A stretch of DNA of 64,000 nucleotides from Marinifilum_A sediminis (GTDB lineage: Bacteria; Bacteroidota; Bacteroidia; Bacteroidales; Marinifilaceae). The notes under the pieces were generated by a model. The model saw nothing but the letters and a program-made list of their open reading frames with translations. It had not been told where the DNA came from and searched no databases. The position numbers were made by a program, and so were the translations under genes. Of the stretch, positions 50,690-58,997 are shown in pieces (position 1 is the first letter of the stretch; each line of letters opens with the position of its first letter). Location: NCBI GenBank assembly GCA_947496465.1, contig CANMCX010000001.1, positions 372,001 through 436,000 on the forward strand, read 5' to 3'.

Positions 50690-52339
50690 ATGAGAAAAGG
50701 TCTTTTATATCTGATAATTCTTTTGTGTTGCTCATTATTAGGAAATGGACAATCGGTTAATTCAGATACCCTTTTTACATTAAACAATATTCCTTTCCCT
50801 TCAAAAACCTTCATCAAGCTATATCAAAACGGCAAACTCCTTGATGAACATCACAATATTCCTCCAATTGATGAAGCATTAAATTTATATATTGAATTTC
50901 ATGTTAAAGCACTGGAGGCACACAAGCTACAAATTGATACAATTCCAGAAGTTCAACTCGAATTGGAATCATATAAAAATCAAGCTTACGATAGCTATCT
51001 ATATCCTGTTAATATCACTCCGGAACTACTACAAGAAACCTTTAATAGAATTCAACATTTTGTAAAAGCAAGGCACATTTTAGTTAAAATTGAAGGTCAC
51101 GCCACTCCAAAAGACACATTGGAGGCATACAACGAAGCTAAAAGTATTTATAAATCACTAAAAAAAGGGAAAGAATTCAACAAACTCGCCGATCAGCATT
51201 CCGACGATCTTTCAGTAAGGAAAAACGATGGTGAAACAGGATATTTCACAACGTTTGACATGGACTATCCATTCGAATCTTCGGTTTACAATACTCCTAA
51301 AGGAGAATTTTCGAAACCTGTAAGAACAAAGTACGGGTACCATATCATTCAACACTTGGATAAAATTAAGAACCCTGGAAAGTTAAAAGTTCGCCATTTG
51401 ATGCTAGAATTCAGCAAGAATTCTAAATCCGAGGAACTTAAAAAAAAGGCTGATTCAATTTATTTGCAATTGTTAAAAGGAGAAGATTTTCCCCAATTAA
51501 TTCACAAATATTCTAATGATATCACCTCCAAAAAAAATAAAGGAGAACTTCCTTGGTTTGGACAATTTGAGACTCATAAAAAAATAGAAAAAGCTGCCTT
51601 TCAGCTTAAAATGAAAAATGAATATAGTAAGCCTATCAAAACGGAATTTGGCTACCATATCATTCAACTATTAGACAAAAAAGATTATTCTTCTTTTGAT
51701 ACATGCAAAGAGGAATTGCTTGCTCTACTTTACAATGATGATCGCTCAAGAATATCAAAACACGAACTAATCGAAAAACTTAAAAAGGAATATCAATTCA
51801 CTGAATACATAGAACGTCTTGCTAATTTTCACTCAATTCTTGATTACGCTTATGCCGATTTATGGCAACCCTTATTTACAATAGATGGATTAGACTATTC
51901 ACAAGAAAGCTTTGCAGATTTTCTTAGCAAACAAGCGTCGAAGGATATTTATGAAAATTTTAAAGAATACATCAATCGATTATATGTTAGTTTTACAAAC
52001 AATAGTATCTTAGCACATTACAAAAAAAGCTTACAGGAAGACAATCCTGAATTAAAATCATTACTAAAACAATACGAAGATGGAGTATTGGTGTACTTCA
52101 TTACAAAATATAAAATATGGGATCAATCGACGAAAAACATTAAAGGTTTAGCCCTATATTTTAAACAAAACTCTGAAAAATATGGTAAAAATGCTGACTT
52201 AAGCGAAATAAAGACTAATGTTCTTAAAGATTACAGAATGGAACTGGAAAAAATCTGGTTGAATGAATTGAAGAAAAACTATTCATTATCAATTAAAAAG
52301 TCAACATTTTTAAAAATTGCAAATAACAAAAATGAATAA
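50690..52339 (+). CDS. Periplasmic peptidyl-prolyl isomerase with two PpiC domains
   Basis: A 549-aa secreted foldase, signal peptide (LLYLIILLCCSLLGNGQ). Two parvulin/PpiC domains lie between about residues 120 and 335: VKARHILVKIE, then KYGYHIIQHLDK in the first; VRHLMLEFSKN, then FGYHIIQLLDKK in the second. Long helical segments at both ends suggest a SurA-like chaperone of outer-membrane proteins. Start ATG at 50690, preceded by the guaB terminator. The next gene overlaps by 8 nt, so they are translationally coupled. Confidence 0.9.
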   Translation: MRKGLLYLIILLCCSLLGNGQSVNSDTLFTLNNIPFPSKTFIKLYQNGKLLDEHHNIPPIDEALNLYIEFHVKALEAHKLQIDTIPEVQLELESYKNQAYDSYLYPVNITPELLQETFNRIQHFVKARHILVKIEGHATPKDTLEAYNEAKSIYKSLKKGKEFNKLADQHSDDLSVRKNDGETGYFTTFDMDYPFESSVYNTPKGEFSKPVRTKYGYHIIQHLDKIKNPGKLKVRHLMLEFSKNSKSEELKKKADSIYLQLLKGEDFPQLIHKYSNDITSKKNKGELPWFGQFETHKKIEKAAFQLKMKNEYSKPIKTEFGYHIIQLLDKKDYSSFDTCKEELLALLYNDDRSRISKHELIEKLKKEYQFTEYIERLANFHSILDYAYADLWQPLFTIDGLDYSQESFADFLSKQASKDIYENFKEYINRLYVSFTNNSILAHYKKSLQEDNPELKSLLKQYEDGVLVYFITKYKIWDQSTKNIKGLALYFKQNSEKYGKNADLSEIKTNVLKDYRMELEKIWLNELKKNYSLSIKKSTFLKIANNKNE

Positions 52340-53168
52340 ATACCTATTACTACTAATTGCATTTACTGGGATTATTGCCTGTAACAACACTGATAACGAT
52401 CAGCCTGCAGCAAAAGTAAATGACAATATTCTTTATTTTAGTGAAATTTCGGCAATAGTGCCTAACAATAGCAATAAAGAAGATAGCCTATTAATTGCGG
52501 ACAATTATATTCATCAGTGGGTAAAAAAACAATTGATTATTTCAAAAGCAGAATTAAATTTAAGCGAAGAAGATAAGGATGTTAGCAAAATGGTGGAAGA
52601 CTATCGATCATCGCTAATTATTCACAAATACCAACAACAATTAATCGAACAAAAGCTAGATACAATTGTAACCTCTTTTCAAATTGACAATTACTATCGT
52701 AAATTTTCAAATAACTTTATTTTAAACAGAAATATTATAAAAGCTCTGTTCATTAAAATTCCTAAACCAGTACCGGATTTTAAAAAAATTCAAAAGCTAT
52801 ATAAATCACAAAAAGAGGAAGATTGGGAAGAATTGGAAGACTACTGCTTTCAGAATGCAACAAATTTTGATAATTTTAGCGATCAATGGATAAATGCAAA
52901 TGATCTATTGAGTAGAATGCCTGTGAGTTCAAAAAACGAAGACAACCTTCTTAAACACAGAAAACACATTGAATCAGAAGATTCTACGCACTATTATTTT
53001 GCAAAAATAAAAGAAGTTGAATTTAAGAATACTGTTGCTCCTCTGCCTTTTGTAAGAGACGACATTAAAAAGATTTTAATAAATAAGCGTAAAATAGAGT
53101 TCATTCGAAATCTCGAAGAAAATATTTATCGGGATGCAGAATCAAAAAACAAATTCAAAATATATTAA
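52332..53168 (+). CDS. Lipoprotein, PPIase-operon chaperone-like
   Basis: A 278-aa lipoprotein (lipobox AFTGIIAC). Body is mostly helical (KKQLIISKAELNLSEEDKDVS, then HKYQQQLIEQ) with a central segment NRNIIKALFIKIPKP that resembles the start of a parvulin domain, but no complete PpiC signature (GYHII) is seen. Probably a SurA-N-like chaperone without isomerase activity, anchored in the membrane. Start at the ATG at 52332, overlapping the upstream stop by 8 nt. A TTG at 52317 would add five residues. Confidence 0.72.
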   Translation: MNKYLLLLIAFTGIIACNNTDNDQPAAKVNDNILYFSEISAIVPNNSNKEDSLLIADNYIHQWVKKQLIISKAELNLSEEDKDVSKMVEDYRSSLIIHKYQQQLIEQKLDTIVTSFQIDNYYRKFSNNFILNRNIIKALFIKIPKPVPDFKKIQKLYKSQKEEDWEELEDYCFQNATNFDNFSDQWINANDLLSRMPVSSKNEDNLLKHRKHIESEDSTHYYFAKIKEVEFKNTVAPLPFVRDDIKKILINKRKIEFIRNLEENIYRDAESKNKFKIY

Positions 53169-53178
53169 ACCATAAAAT

Positions 53179-54531
53179 ATGCGTTACATTTTTAGAAAAG
53201 TTTACACGGTTCTGGCAATATTGTTAATGGGTGTTATTTCCACAAATGCTCAGGATAATGTTGTTGATAAAATAATTGCCGTGGTTGGTAATCAAGTTGT
53301 GCTCAAATCTGATGTTGAACAAAGATTCATCAGTTTGCAGGCACAGGGTTATACATCAGGAAGTGTTGATTTAAAAACAGAAATTTTTGAAGATTTGTTG
53401 ATTCAAAAGTTGATGATTGCGCAAGCTCAAATTGATAGTATTGAAGTTACCGATCAGGAAGTTGAAAATGATTTGGATCGTAAAATGGAAATGTACATTC
53501 AAAGAATTGGTACCAAAGAAAAATTGGAGCAGTATTTCAACAAAACGATTCTTGAAATGAAAAATGATCTTCGTGACGATACACGAAACGAAAAGATCAA
53601 AGATAAAATGCAGGCTGAAATCACGAAAGATATTCACATTACTCCTGCCGAAGTACGTAACTTTTACAGCAAGTTAAACAAAGACAGTTTACCAATTATT
53701 CCAGGTGAATTAGAAGTTCAGCAAATTGTAAAATATCCTAAAATTTCTGATGACGAAAAAGATAGAATACGCGAAAAATTAAGAGGATATCGTGACAGAG
53801 TGCTTAATGGTGATAATTTTTCTACATTGGCTGTACTTTATTCAGAAGATAAGGGTACCGCGCAACGAGGTGGAGAGTTAGGATATACTCCAAGAGCAAA
53901 CTTAGTTCCTGAGTTTGCCAATGTGGCATTTAATCTTAAAACGGATAAGGTTTCTAAAATTGTTGAAACTGAATACGGTTTCCATATCATTCAGTTAATT
54001 GATAGAAAAGGAGAACGTATCAATGTTCGCCATATCCTGTTAAAGCCAAAAATTGATGAAGAAAAAAGAGAACATGCAACTGCACAATTGGATAGTATAG
54101 CAGATTTGATTCGCAAAGAAAAAATGGAATTCGATGAAGCAGCTTTTTACTTCTCTGATGATAAAGATACCAGGAACAACGGTGGATTGTTAGTAAATCC
54201 CTACACCGCAGCTTCAAAATTTGAAAAAGACAACTTACCTCCTGCAATAAGCCAACAGGTAAATAAGTTAAAAATTAACGAAATTTCAGCCCCTTTCTTA
54301 GATGTTTCGGGTGGTAAAGATGCCTATAAAATCATTAAGATTAAATCAGAAACCAAATCACACGCAGCTAACATTTCTGATGACTGGAGCCAATTTGAAG
54401 GTATGCTAACTCAGAAAAAACAGCAATCAGTGCTTAATAAGTGGATAAAAGAAAAACAAGCTAATACTTACGTTCATATCGACGACGACTATAAAAATGC
54501 TAATTTTAGATTTAAAGGTTGGCAAAAATAA
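53179..54531 (+). CDS. surA: SurA-type periplasmic chaperone/PPIase
   Basis: A 450-aa protein with a signal peptide (LAILLMGVISTNAQ). N-terminal SurA chaperone domain (KIIAVVGNQVVLKSDVEQRF, about 30-170), two PpiC regions (QQIVKYPKISDDEK to EYGFHIIQLIDRKG; VRHILLKPKIDEEKRE onward), and a C-terminal helix. It escorts outer-membrane proteins to the BAM complex. Third of three foldase genes in the cluster, 10 bp after the lipoprotein gene. Confidence 0.9.
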   Translation: MRYIFRKVYTVLAILLMGVISTNAQDNVVDKIIAVVGNQVVLKSDVEQRFISLQAQGYTSGSVDLKTEIFEDLLIQKLMIAQAQIDSIEVTDQEVENDLDRKMEMYIQRIGTKEKLEQYFNKTILEMKNDLRDDTRNEKIKDKMQAEITKDIHITPAEVRNFYSKLNKDSLPIIPGELEVQQIVKYPKISDDEKDRIREKLRGYRDRVLNGDNFSTLAVLYSEDKGTAQRGGELGYTPRANLVPEFANVAFNLKTDKVSKIVETEYGFHIIQLIDRKGERINVRHILLKPKIDEEKREHATAQLDSIADLIRKEKMEFDEAAFYFSDDKDTRNNGGLLVNPYTAASKFEKDNLPPAISQQVNKLKINEISAPFLDVSGGKDAYKIIKIKSETKSHAANISDDWSQFEGMLTQKKQQSVLNKWIKEKQANTYVHIDDDYKNANFRFKGWQK

Positions 54532-54552
54532 ACGGTTGAAAGTTTACAATTC

Positions 54553-54575
54553 AGACACAGCTTTTTGCTGTGTCT
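54553..54575 (+). terminator. Weak terminator-like hairpin after surA
   Basis: A 9-bp perfect stem AGACACAGC/GCTGTGTCT with a T5 loop, but only AATTATTT after it. It may reduce rather than stop transcription into the MoxR gene. Confidence 0.5.
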
Positions 54576-54609
54576 AATTATTTAAAGGACGTACAAAATT
54601 GACATTCTT

Positions 54610-55575
54610 ATGAATTTTAAAACAGAAGTAGAAGCTGCAAATTCATTGTATGAAGATTATCAAAACCTCATGACTGAGATTGGTAAAAAAATCTACGGTC
54701 AGGATGATATCATCAAAAAAGTACTGATTTCAATTTTCAGTAACGGACACTGCCTATTGGTAGGAGTTCCAGGATTAGCAAAAACACTACTTGTAAATTC
54801 TATTTCTCAGGTTTTAGATTTAAAATATCAAAGAATTCAGTTTACACCTGATTTAATGCCTTCGGATATCATCGGTACAGAAATTTTAAACAGTGAACGA
54901 AAATTCAACTTTTTAAAAGGACCGCTATTTGCCAATATCCTTCTTGCTGACGAGATTAACCGTACACCTCCTAAAACGCAATCTGCTTTATTGGAAGCTA
55001 TGCAGGAGAAAAAGGTAACTGTTAATGGTAAAAATTATGAAATTGAAAAGCCATTTTTCGTTCTAGCAACACAAAATCCGATCGAACAAGAAGGTACTTA
55101 TCCTTTACCAGAAGCTCAGTTAGATCGCTTCATGTTTAGTATATACCTGGATTACCCAAGTCCTGAAGATGAGCTTACAATTGTGGAAAACACTACTTCT
55201 GGCAAAGAAATTGTTTTAAATAAAATAATTTCAGGGGAAAAAATTTCATACTATCAAAAATTAGTACAAAAAGTACCAATTAATAAAAATGTATTGGAAT
55301 ATGCTGTAAATTTGTCGGCCAAATCGAGACCAAATACGGAGTATTCTCACCCTATAGCTAATAAGTATATTAACTGGGGGGCAGGACCAAGAGCATCACA
55401 ATACTTGGTTATTGGTGCTAAAACCCATGCATTACTATCAGGAAAATATTCTCCTGATATTGATGATGTAAAAGCCGTAGCTATTGAGATACTACGACAC
55501 AGAATCATGAAAAATTATAAAGCTGAAGCCGAAGGAGTCAGCTTAGAAGATATCATTAGCGAATTATTAAAGTAA
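54610..55575 (+). CDS. MoxR-family AAA+ ATPase
   Basis: A 321-aa AAA+ ATPase. Walker A GVPGLAKT (about 50-57), Walker B ILLADEINR followed by TPPKTQSALLEAMQE, and sensor motif ATQNPIEQEGTYPLPEAQLDRF. MoxR ATPases act as chaperones for maturation of partner proteins, often with von Willebrand-factor-domain proteins. No such partner is in this cluster. It directly precedes the OstA-like gene (stop-start adjacent), so it is co-transcribed with it. Confidence 0.94.
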   Translation: MNFKTEVEAANSLYEDYQNLMTEIGKKIYGQDDIIKKVLISIFSNGHCLLVGVPGLAKTLLVNSISQVLDLKYQRIQFTPDLMPSDIIGTEILNSERKFNFLKGPLFANILLADEINRTPPKTQSALLEAMQEKKVTVNGKNYEIEKPFFVLATQNPIEQEGTYPLPEAQLDRFMFSIYLDYPSPEDELTIVENTTSGKEIVLNKIISGEKISYYQKLVQKVPINKNVLEYAVNLSAKSRPNTEYSHPIANKYINWGAGPRASQYLVIGAKTHALLSGKYSPDIDDVKAVAIEILRHRIMKNYKAEAEGVSLEDIISELLK

Positions 55576-57141
55576 ATGCGAATGCCTAGTGTAGCAAAAC
55601 AACACATATTATTAATCATCTTAACCGGATTCATCTGTTTATGTAGTATTCCAACTACTGCTCAGAAAAAATCCAAAGTTGATATTAAAAATTCAGATGA
55701 TGGTTTGTTTTTAAGAAATGAAAAACCACCCAGAAATGTATTTTGGGGTAATGTATTTATCACACATGGTAATATTAAAATGTATTGCGATAGTGTAAAT
55801 CAATATGATACCGAAAATAGAATTGAAGCCTTTGGTAAAGTACACATTATAAATGCTGATACCGTTCACATATATGGCGATTATCTAAAATACAATGGCA
55901 ATACCAGGCTTGCCGAAATGCGTGACAATGTTAAACTAAAAAACAAATCAGTCACCATAACAACCGATTTTTTAGATTTTGACATGAACGAAAGTGTTGG
56001 TTACTATTTCAACCATGGTAAAATTGTTGACGCAACAAATATTCTTACCAGTAATATTGGAAGATATTACACAAAACAAGATATGTTGTTTTTTAAAGAT
56101 ACAGTTGAAGTACACAGTAACGATTACATCCTGTATTCCGACACATTAAAATACCATACCATTAGTAAAACTGCTTTTATCTTAGGTCCTACTACTATTG
56201 TGAGTGAAAACGAAACACTTTACTCTGAGGATGGATGGTACAATACCAACACAGGAATATCTCAATTTTTTAAAAATACAACACTAAATAGTAAGGAATA
56301 TCAGATTAAAGGAGATAGTATCTATTTGGATAAAAACAACGAAACAGCCAGAGTTTTTGACAATGTAGAACTTAAAGATACCGTCAACAACATTATTTTA
56401 AGAGGTCATTTTTTGGAAACTTTTAGAAATACCGAAGAAGCATTAATGACCGACTCTGCCGTATTTATTCAAGTTGCGGAACAAGACTCGTTGTTTTTAC
56501 ATTCTGATACTCTCACAATTTCGAAAGACTCTGCAGATTTTGAATTAATCAAAGCATTTAATCATGTGAAATTCTTCAGACCTGATTTGCAAGGAAAATG
56601 TGATTCTTTGGTTTATAGTATGCAAGATTCAACCATTCGTTTATTTCAAGATCCTGTTTTATGGGCTCAAGGCAATCAAATGGTTGCAGATACCATTGGA
56701 ATTCAAACGCAAAATCAAGCAATACGTTACCTTCATTTTAGAGGTTCGTCATTCTTAACCGCAAAAGAAGACAGTGTTTTTTACAATCAAATAAAAGGTA
56801 AAAACATGCTAGGTCATGTTAAGGATAACAAAATCTATCAATTAGACATTGATGGAAATGGTGAAACTCTTTACTATCCAAAAGATGACGAAGTATTATT
56901 AGGAATGAATGTTGCAAAAAGTAGCGATATAATCATTCTTATTCAGGAAAATAAGATTGATCAAATCAAATTTATTAAAAAGCCTGATGGCAACATGTAC
57001 CCTTTGTTTGAAGTAGAAAAAGAAATGCTATTTCTAAAAGAATTTAAATGGTTTGAAGGTATTCAACCCAAATCGAAAGAGGATATTTTTATATGGAAAG
57101 AAATTCCACCCAAAAATGCACAAACAATATTAAAAGAATAA
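55576..57141 (+). CDS. OstA-like protein (LptA/LptD N-terminal type)
   Basis: A 521-aa protein with a signal peptide (ILTGFICLCSIPTTAQ). It consists of repeated OstA-type strands: FWGNVFITHGNIKMYCDSV, ENRIEAFGKVHIINADTVHIYGDYLKY-type blocks (in two parts), which form the beta-jellyroll of LptA. In Bacteroidota a long OstA-like protein probably helps carry lipopolysaccharide across the periplasm. The C-terminal half has further, less regular repeats. ATG abuts the moxR stop codon. The strong terminator at 57148-57180 ends the unit. Confidence 0.87.
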   Translation: MRMPSVAKQHILLIILTGFICLCSIPTTAQKKSKVDIKNSDDGLFLRNEKPPRNVFWGNVFITHGNIKMYCDSVNQYDTENRIEAFGKVHIINADTVHIYGDYLKYNGNTRLAEMRDNVKLKNKSVTITTDFLDFDMNESVGYYFNHGKIVDATNILTSNIGRYYTKQDMLFFKDTVEVHSNDYILYSDTLKYHTISKTAFILGPTTIVSENETLYSEDGWYNTNTGISQFFKNTTLNSKEYQIKGDSIYLDKNNETARVFDNVELKDTVNNIILRGHFLETFRNTEEALMTDSAVFIQVAEQDSLFLHSDTLTISKDSADFELIKAFNHVKFFRPDLQGKCDSLVYSMQDSTIRLFQDPVLWAQGNQMVADTIGIQTQNQAIRYLHFRGSSFLTAKEDSVFYNQIKGKNMLGHVKDNKIYQLDIDGNGETLYYPKDDEVLLGMNVAKSSDIIILIQENKIDQIKFIKKPDGNMYPLFEVEKEMLFLKEFKWFEGIQPKSKEDIFIWKEIPPKNAQTILKE

Positions 57142-57147
57142 GGATAC

Positions 57148-57180
57148 AAAAAATGGGGTTTTTAAAAAACCCCATTTTTT
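57148..57180. terminator. Bidirectional intrinsic terminator
   Basis: A nearly complete palindrome: AAAAAATGGGGTTTTT (57148-57163) with AAAAACCCCATTTTTT (57165-57180). Between convergent ostA-like and DUF2795 genes. Confidence 0.9.
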
Positions 57181-57183
57181 ATT

Positions 57184-57405
57184 TTAGTATTCATCTTCGT
57201 TGAATAAAAAATCTCCTTTGCTAGGATAATCAGGCCATATATCTTCTATACTTTCAAAAATCTCCCCTTCTTCCTCAATTTCCTGCAAATTCTCGATCAC
57301 CTCCAACGGAGCACCCGAGCGGATTGCATAATCAATCAACTCATCTTTGCTTGCCGGCCATGGCGCATCTTCAAGTTTCGTGGCTAATTCTAAAGTCCAG
57401 TACAT
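57184..57405 (-). CDS. DUF2795 small protein
   Basis: A 73-aa acidic protein matching the DUF2795 pattern: LEDAPWPASKDELIDYAIRSGAP, then VIENLQEIE and EDIWPDYPS. Typical of Bacteroidota, function unknown. Its stop is at 57184, right by the shared terminator. It is 57 bp downstream of the PduO-type gene on the same strand. Confidence 0.85.
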   Translation of the reverse strand: MYWTLELATKLEDAPWPASKDELIDYAIRSGAPLEVIENLQEIEEEGEIFESIEDIWPDYPSKGDFLFNEDEY

Positions 57406-57462
57406 AAGTTCAAAATATTTTTAGATTCCTTTATTCTGCGAATATAATTTTTTTTTCCGAAT

Positions 57463-58023
57463 TTACAAGTCAGGTTCCCATTTAATTTCAGAAGCCCCAA
57501 CATCCAGTAAAACCTTACGAGACAGGATAAACAGATAATCCGATAATCTATTTAAGTACTTCAATAATAAGGGATTTATGTCAATCTCTGCCGACAATTG
57601 ATTGGCTCTGCGCTCCGCTCTTCGGCAAACGGTTCTGGCAACATGACAAAATCCATTCAATTGACTACCTCCTGGCAATACAAAATTATTTAAGGCTGGT
57701 AAACTTTCATCCATCCTGTCCATTTCCGATTCCAATAGTAAAATATCCTCTTCGGCGATGATTAATTTCTCTTTTAAATCTGATTTACTATCATCGGTTG
57801 CTAGACGAGAACCAATTAAAAACAGTTTATTTTGAACTGCACTTAAAACTTCTCTCGTTTTTGCCTCCAATTCATGCGATCTTATTAATCCTATATAAGA
57901 ATTCAATTCGTCAACAGTACCATAAGCCTCTAAACGCAAATGATATTTTGGCACTCTGGTTCCGCCAATTAAGCCAGTTGTTCCAGAATCACCAGTTTTA
58001 GTATATACTTTAAATTTATCCAT
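57463..58023 (-). CDS. PduO-type cob(I)alamin adenosyltransferase
   Basis: A 186-aa enzyme that transfers adenosyl from ATP to cob(I)alamin, giving coenzyme B12. ATP loop KVYTKTGDSGTTGLIGG at the N-terminus; AYGTVDELNSYIGL; C-terminal CRRAERRANQL and LNRLSDYLFILSR signatures of the PduO family. Full length. No other cobalamin genes are in this window, so it serves a corrinoid pathway encoded elsewhere. Confidence 0.94.
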   Translation of the reverse strand: MDKFKVYTKTGDSGTTGLIGGTRVPKYHLRLEAYGTVDELNSYIGLIRSHELEAKTREVLSAVQNKLFLIGSRLATDDSKSDLKEKLIIAEEDILLLESEMDRMDESLPALNNFVLPGGSQLNGFCHVARTVCRRAERRANQLSAEIDINPLLLKYLNRLSDYLFILSRKVLLDVGASEIKWEPDL

Positions 58024-58115
58024 TATTTTATGCTTTGAGCTGATAATACAAGTTTTCTCAAACTGAATTATTTGAGCTATAACAAAGATAAAATTTTAAG
58101 CCAATTTGCAATGAA

Positions 58116-58883
58116 TCAGAACCTGTACTTTCGTGTATAATTTTGCTTTTGCATCCCTTCTTTGGCAATCAATATTCCCATATGAAATAAATCAAATCCA
58201 ACTCGATAATGCTCTTTTGCTCTCATCTTCAACCAAAAAGATTCTAGCCTTTCTGTCTTATACATGTTTAGAACAATCAAAAAACACTCGTTTGCTAAAA
58301 TTTTGTTATCATTTTTTTCCAAATAGTTCAGTACCTCTGCGGATGTCGAATCGGATACAACTACAAAGTCGAATTTTGGCAATGAATCTTTAAGTTGATT
58401 GAAATTCAAGTTTTCCAAGTTTGAAATTTTCAATTCTTCATGTATAATTTGATCAAAAATACTCTTCAACCCCTCAGTCTTACCTACTTTTGTTATCTTA
58501 TTTCTGGAATCAACTTTAGCCATATAACTGGCAGTGTATCCAAAATCAGATCCAAAATATACCGGAGTCTTCGCTTTGCTAAAATTCAATAATCTAAAAA
58601 CCAATCGATCGATAGATTCCCCATCCTTTAGTCTTTTAATTTCCTGTTTAAATTTTAGATGAACCGATTTATCAGCACTTGTTATCTTAAGCTTGCTTTT
58701 TAATAACTCAATAGCCTTTTTTCGATGAAATTGTAATTTCGCAAATGCATAATAATGCAACTTTGCTTCTATCACACTTGTTATCAAATAAAAAGTATAT
58801 GGTGAATGAATTCCAAAGCCTTTTCTGCGATACGCTTTTAAACGGTACAATCTCTTTTTTAATCGATATTGAATACGACTCAT
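58116..58883 (-). CDS. Methyltransferase-like protein (class I Rossmann)
   Basis: A 255-aa protein. N-terminal basic region YRLKAYRRKGFGIHSPYTFYLI, found in Bacteroidota proteins annotated as class I SAM-dependent methylases. Residues about 105-235 alternate strands and helices (TPVYFGSDFGYTASYMAKV, then FDFVVVSDSTSAEVLNYL, then ILANECFLIVLNMYKTE). The SAM-binding Gly loop is reduced to GSDFGYTA, and the acidic motifs are weak, so activity is doubtful. Divergent from recG. Substrate unknown. Confidence 0.62.
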   Translation of the reverse strand: MSRIQYRLKKRLYRLKAYRRKGFGIHSPYTFYLITSVIEAKLHYYAFAKLQFHRKKAIELLKSKLKITSADKSVHLKFKQEIKRLKDGESIDRLVFRLLNFSKAKTPVYFGSDFGYTASYMAKVDSRNKITKVGKTEGLKSIFDQIIHEELKISNLENLNFNQLKDSLPKFDFVVVSDSTSAEVLNYLEKNDNKILANECFLIVLNMYKTERLESFWLKMRAKEHYRVGFDLFHMGILIAKEGMQKQNYTRKYRF

Positions 58884-58997
58884 GTTCTTGTGTAGGTATA
58901 TTTGGCGAATTTAATTGTAAATTTGAACTTCTTCAAATCATCCTACTAAACTCAGTAATGATTTGATCTAAATTTATAGAACTATTAGCATTTATCA

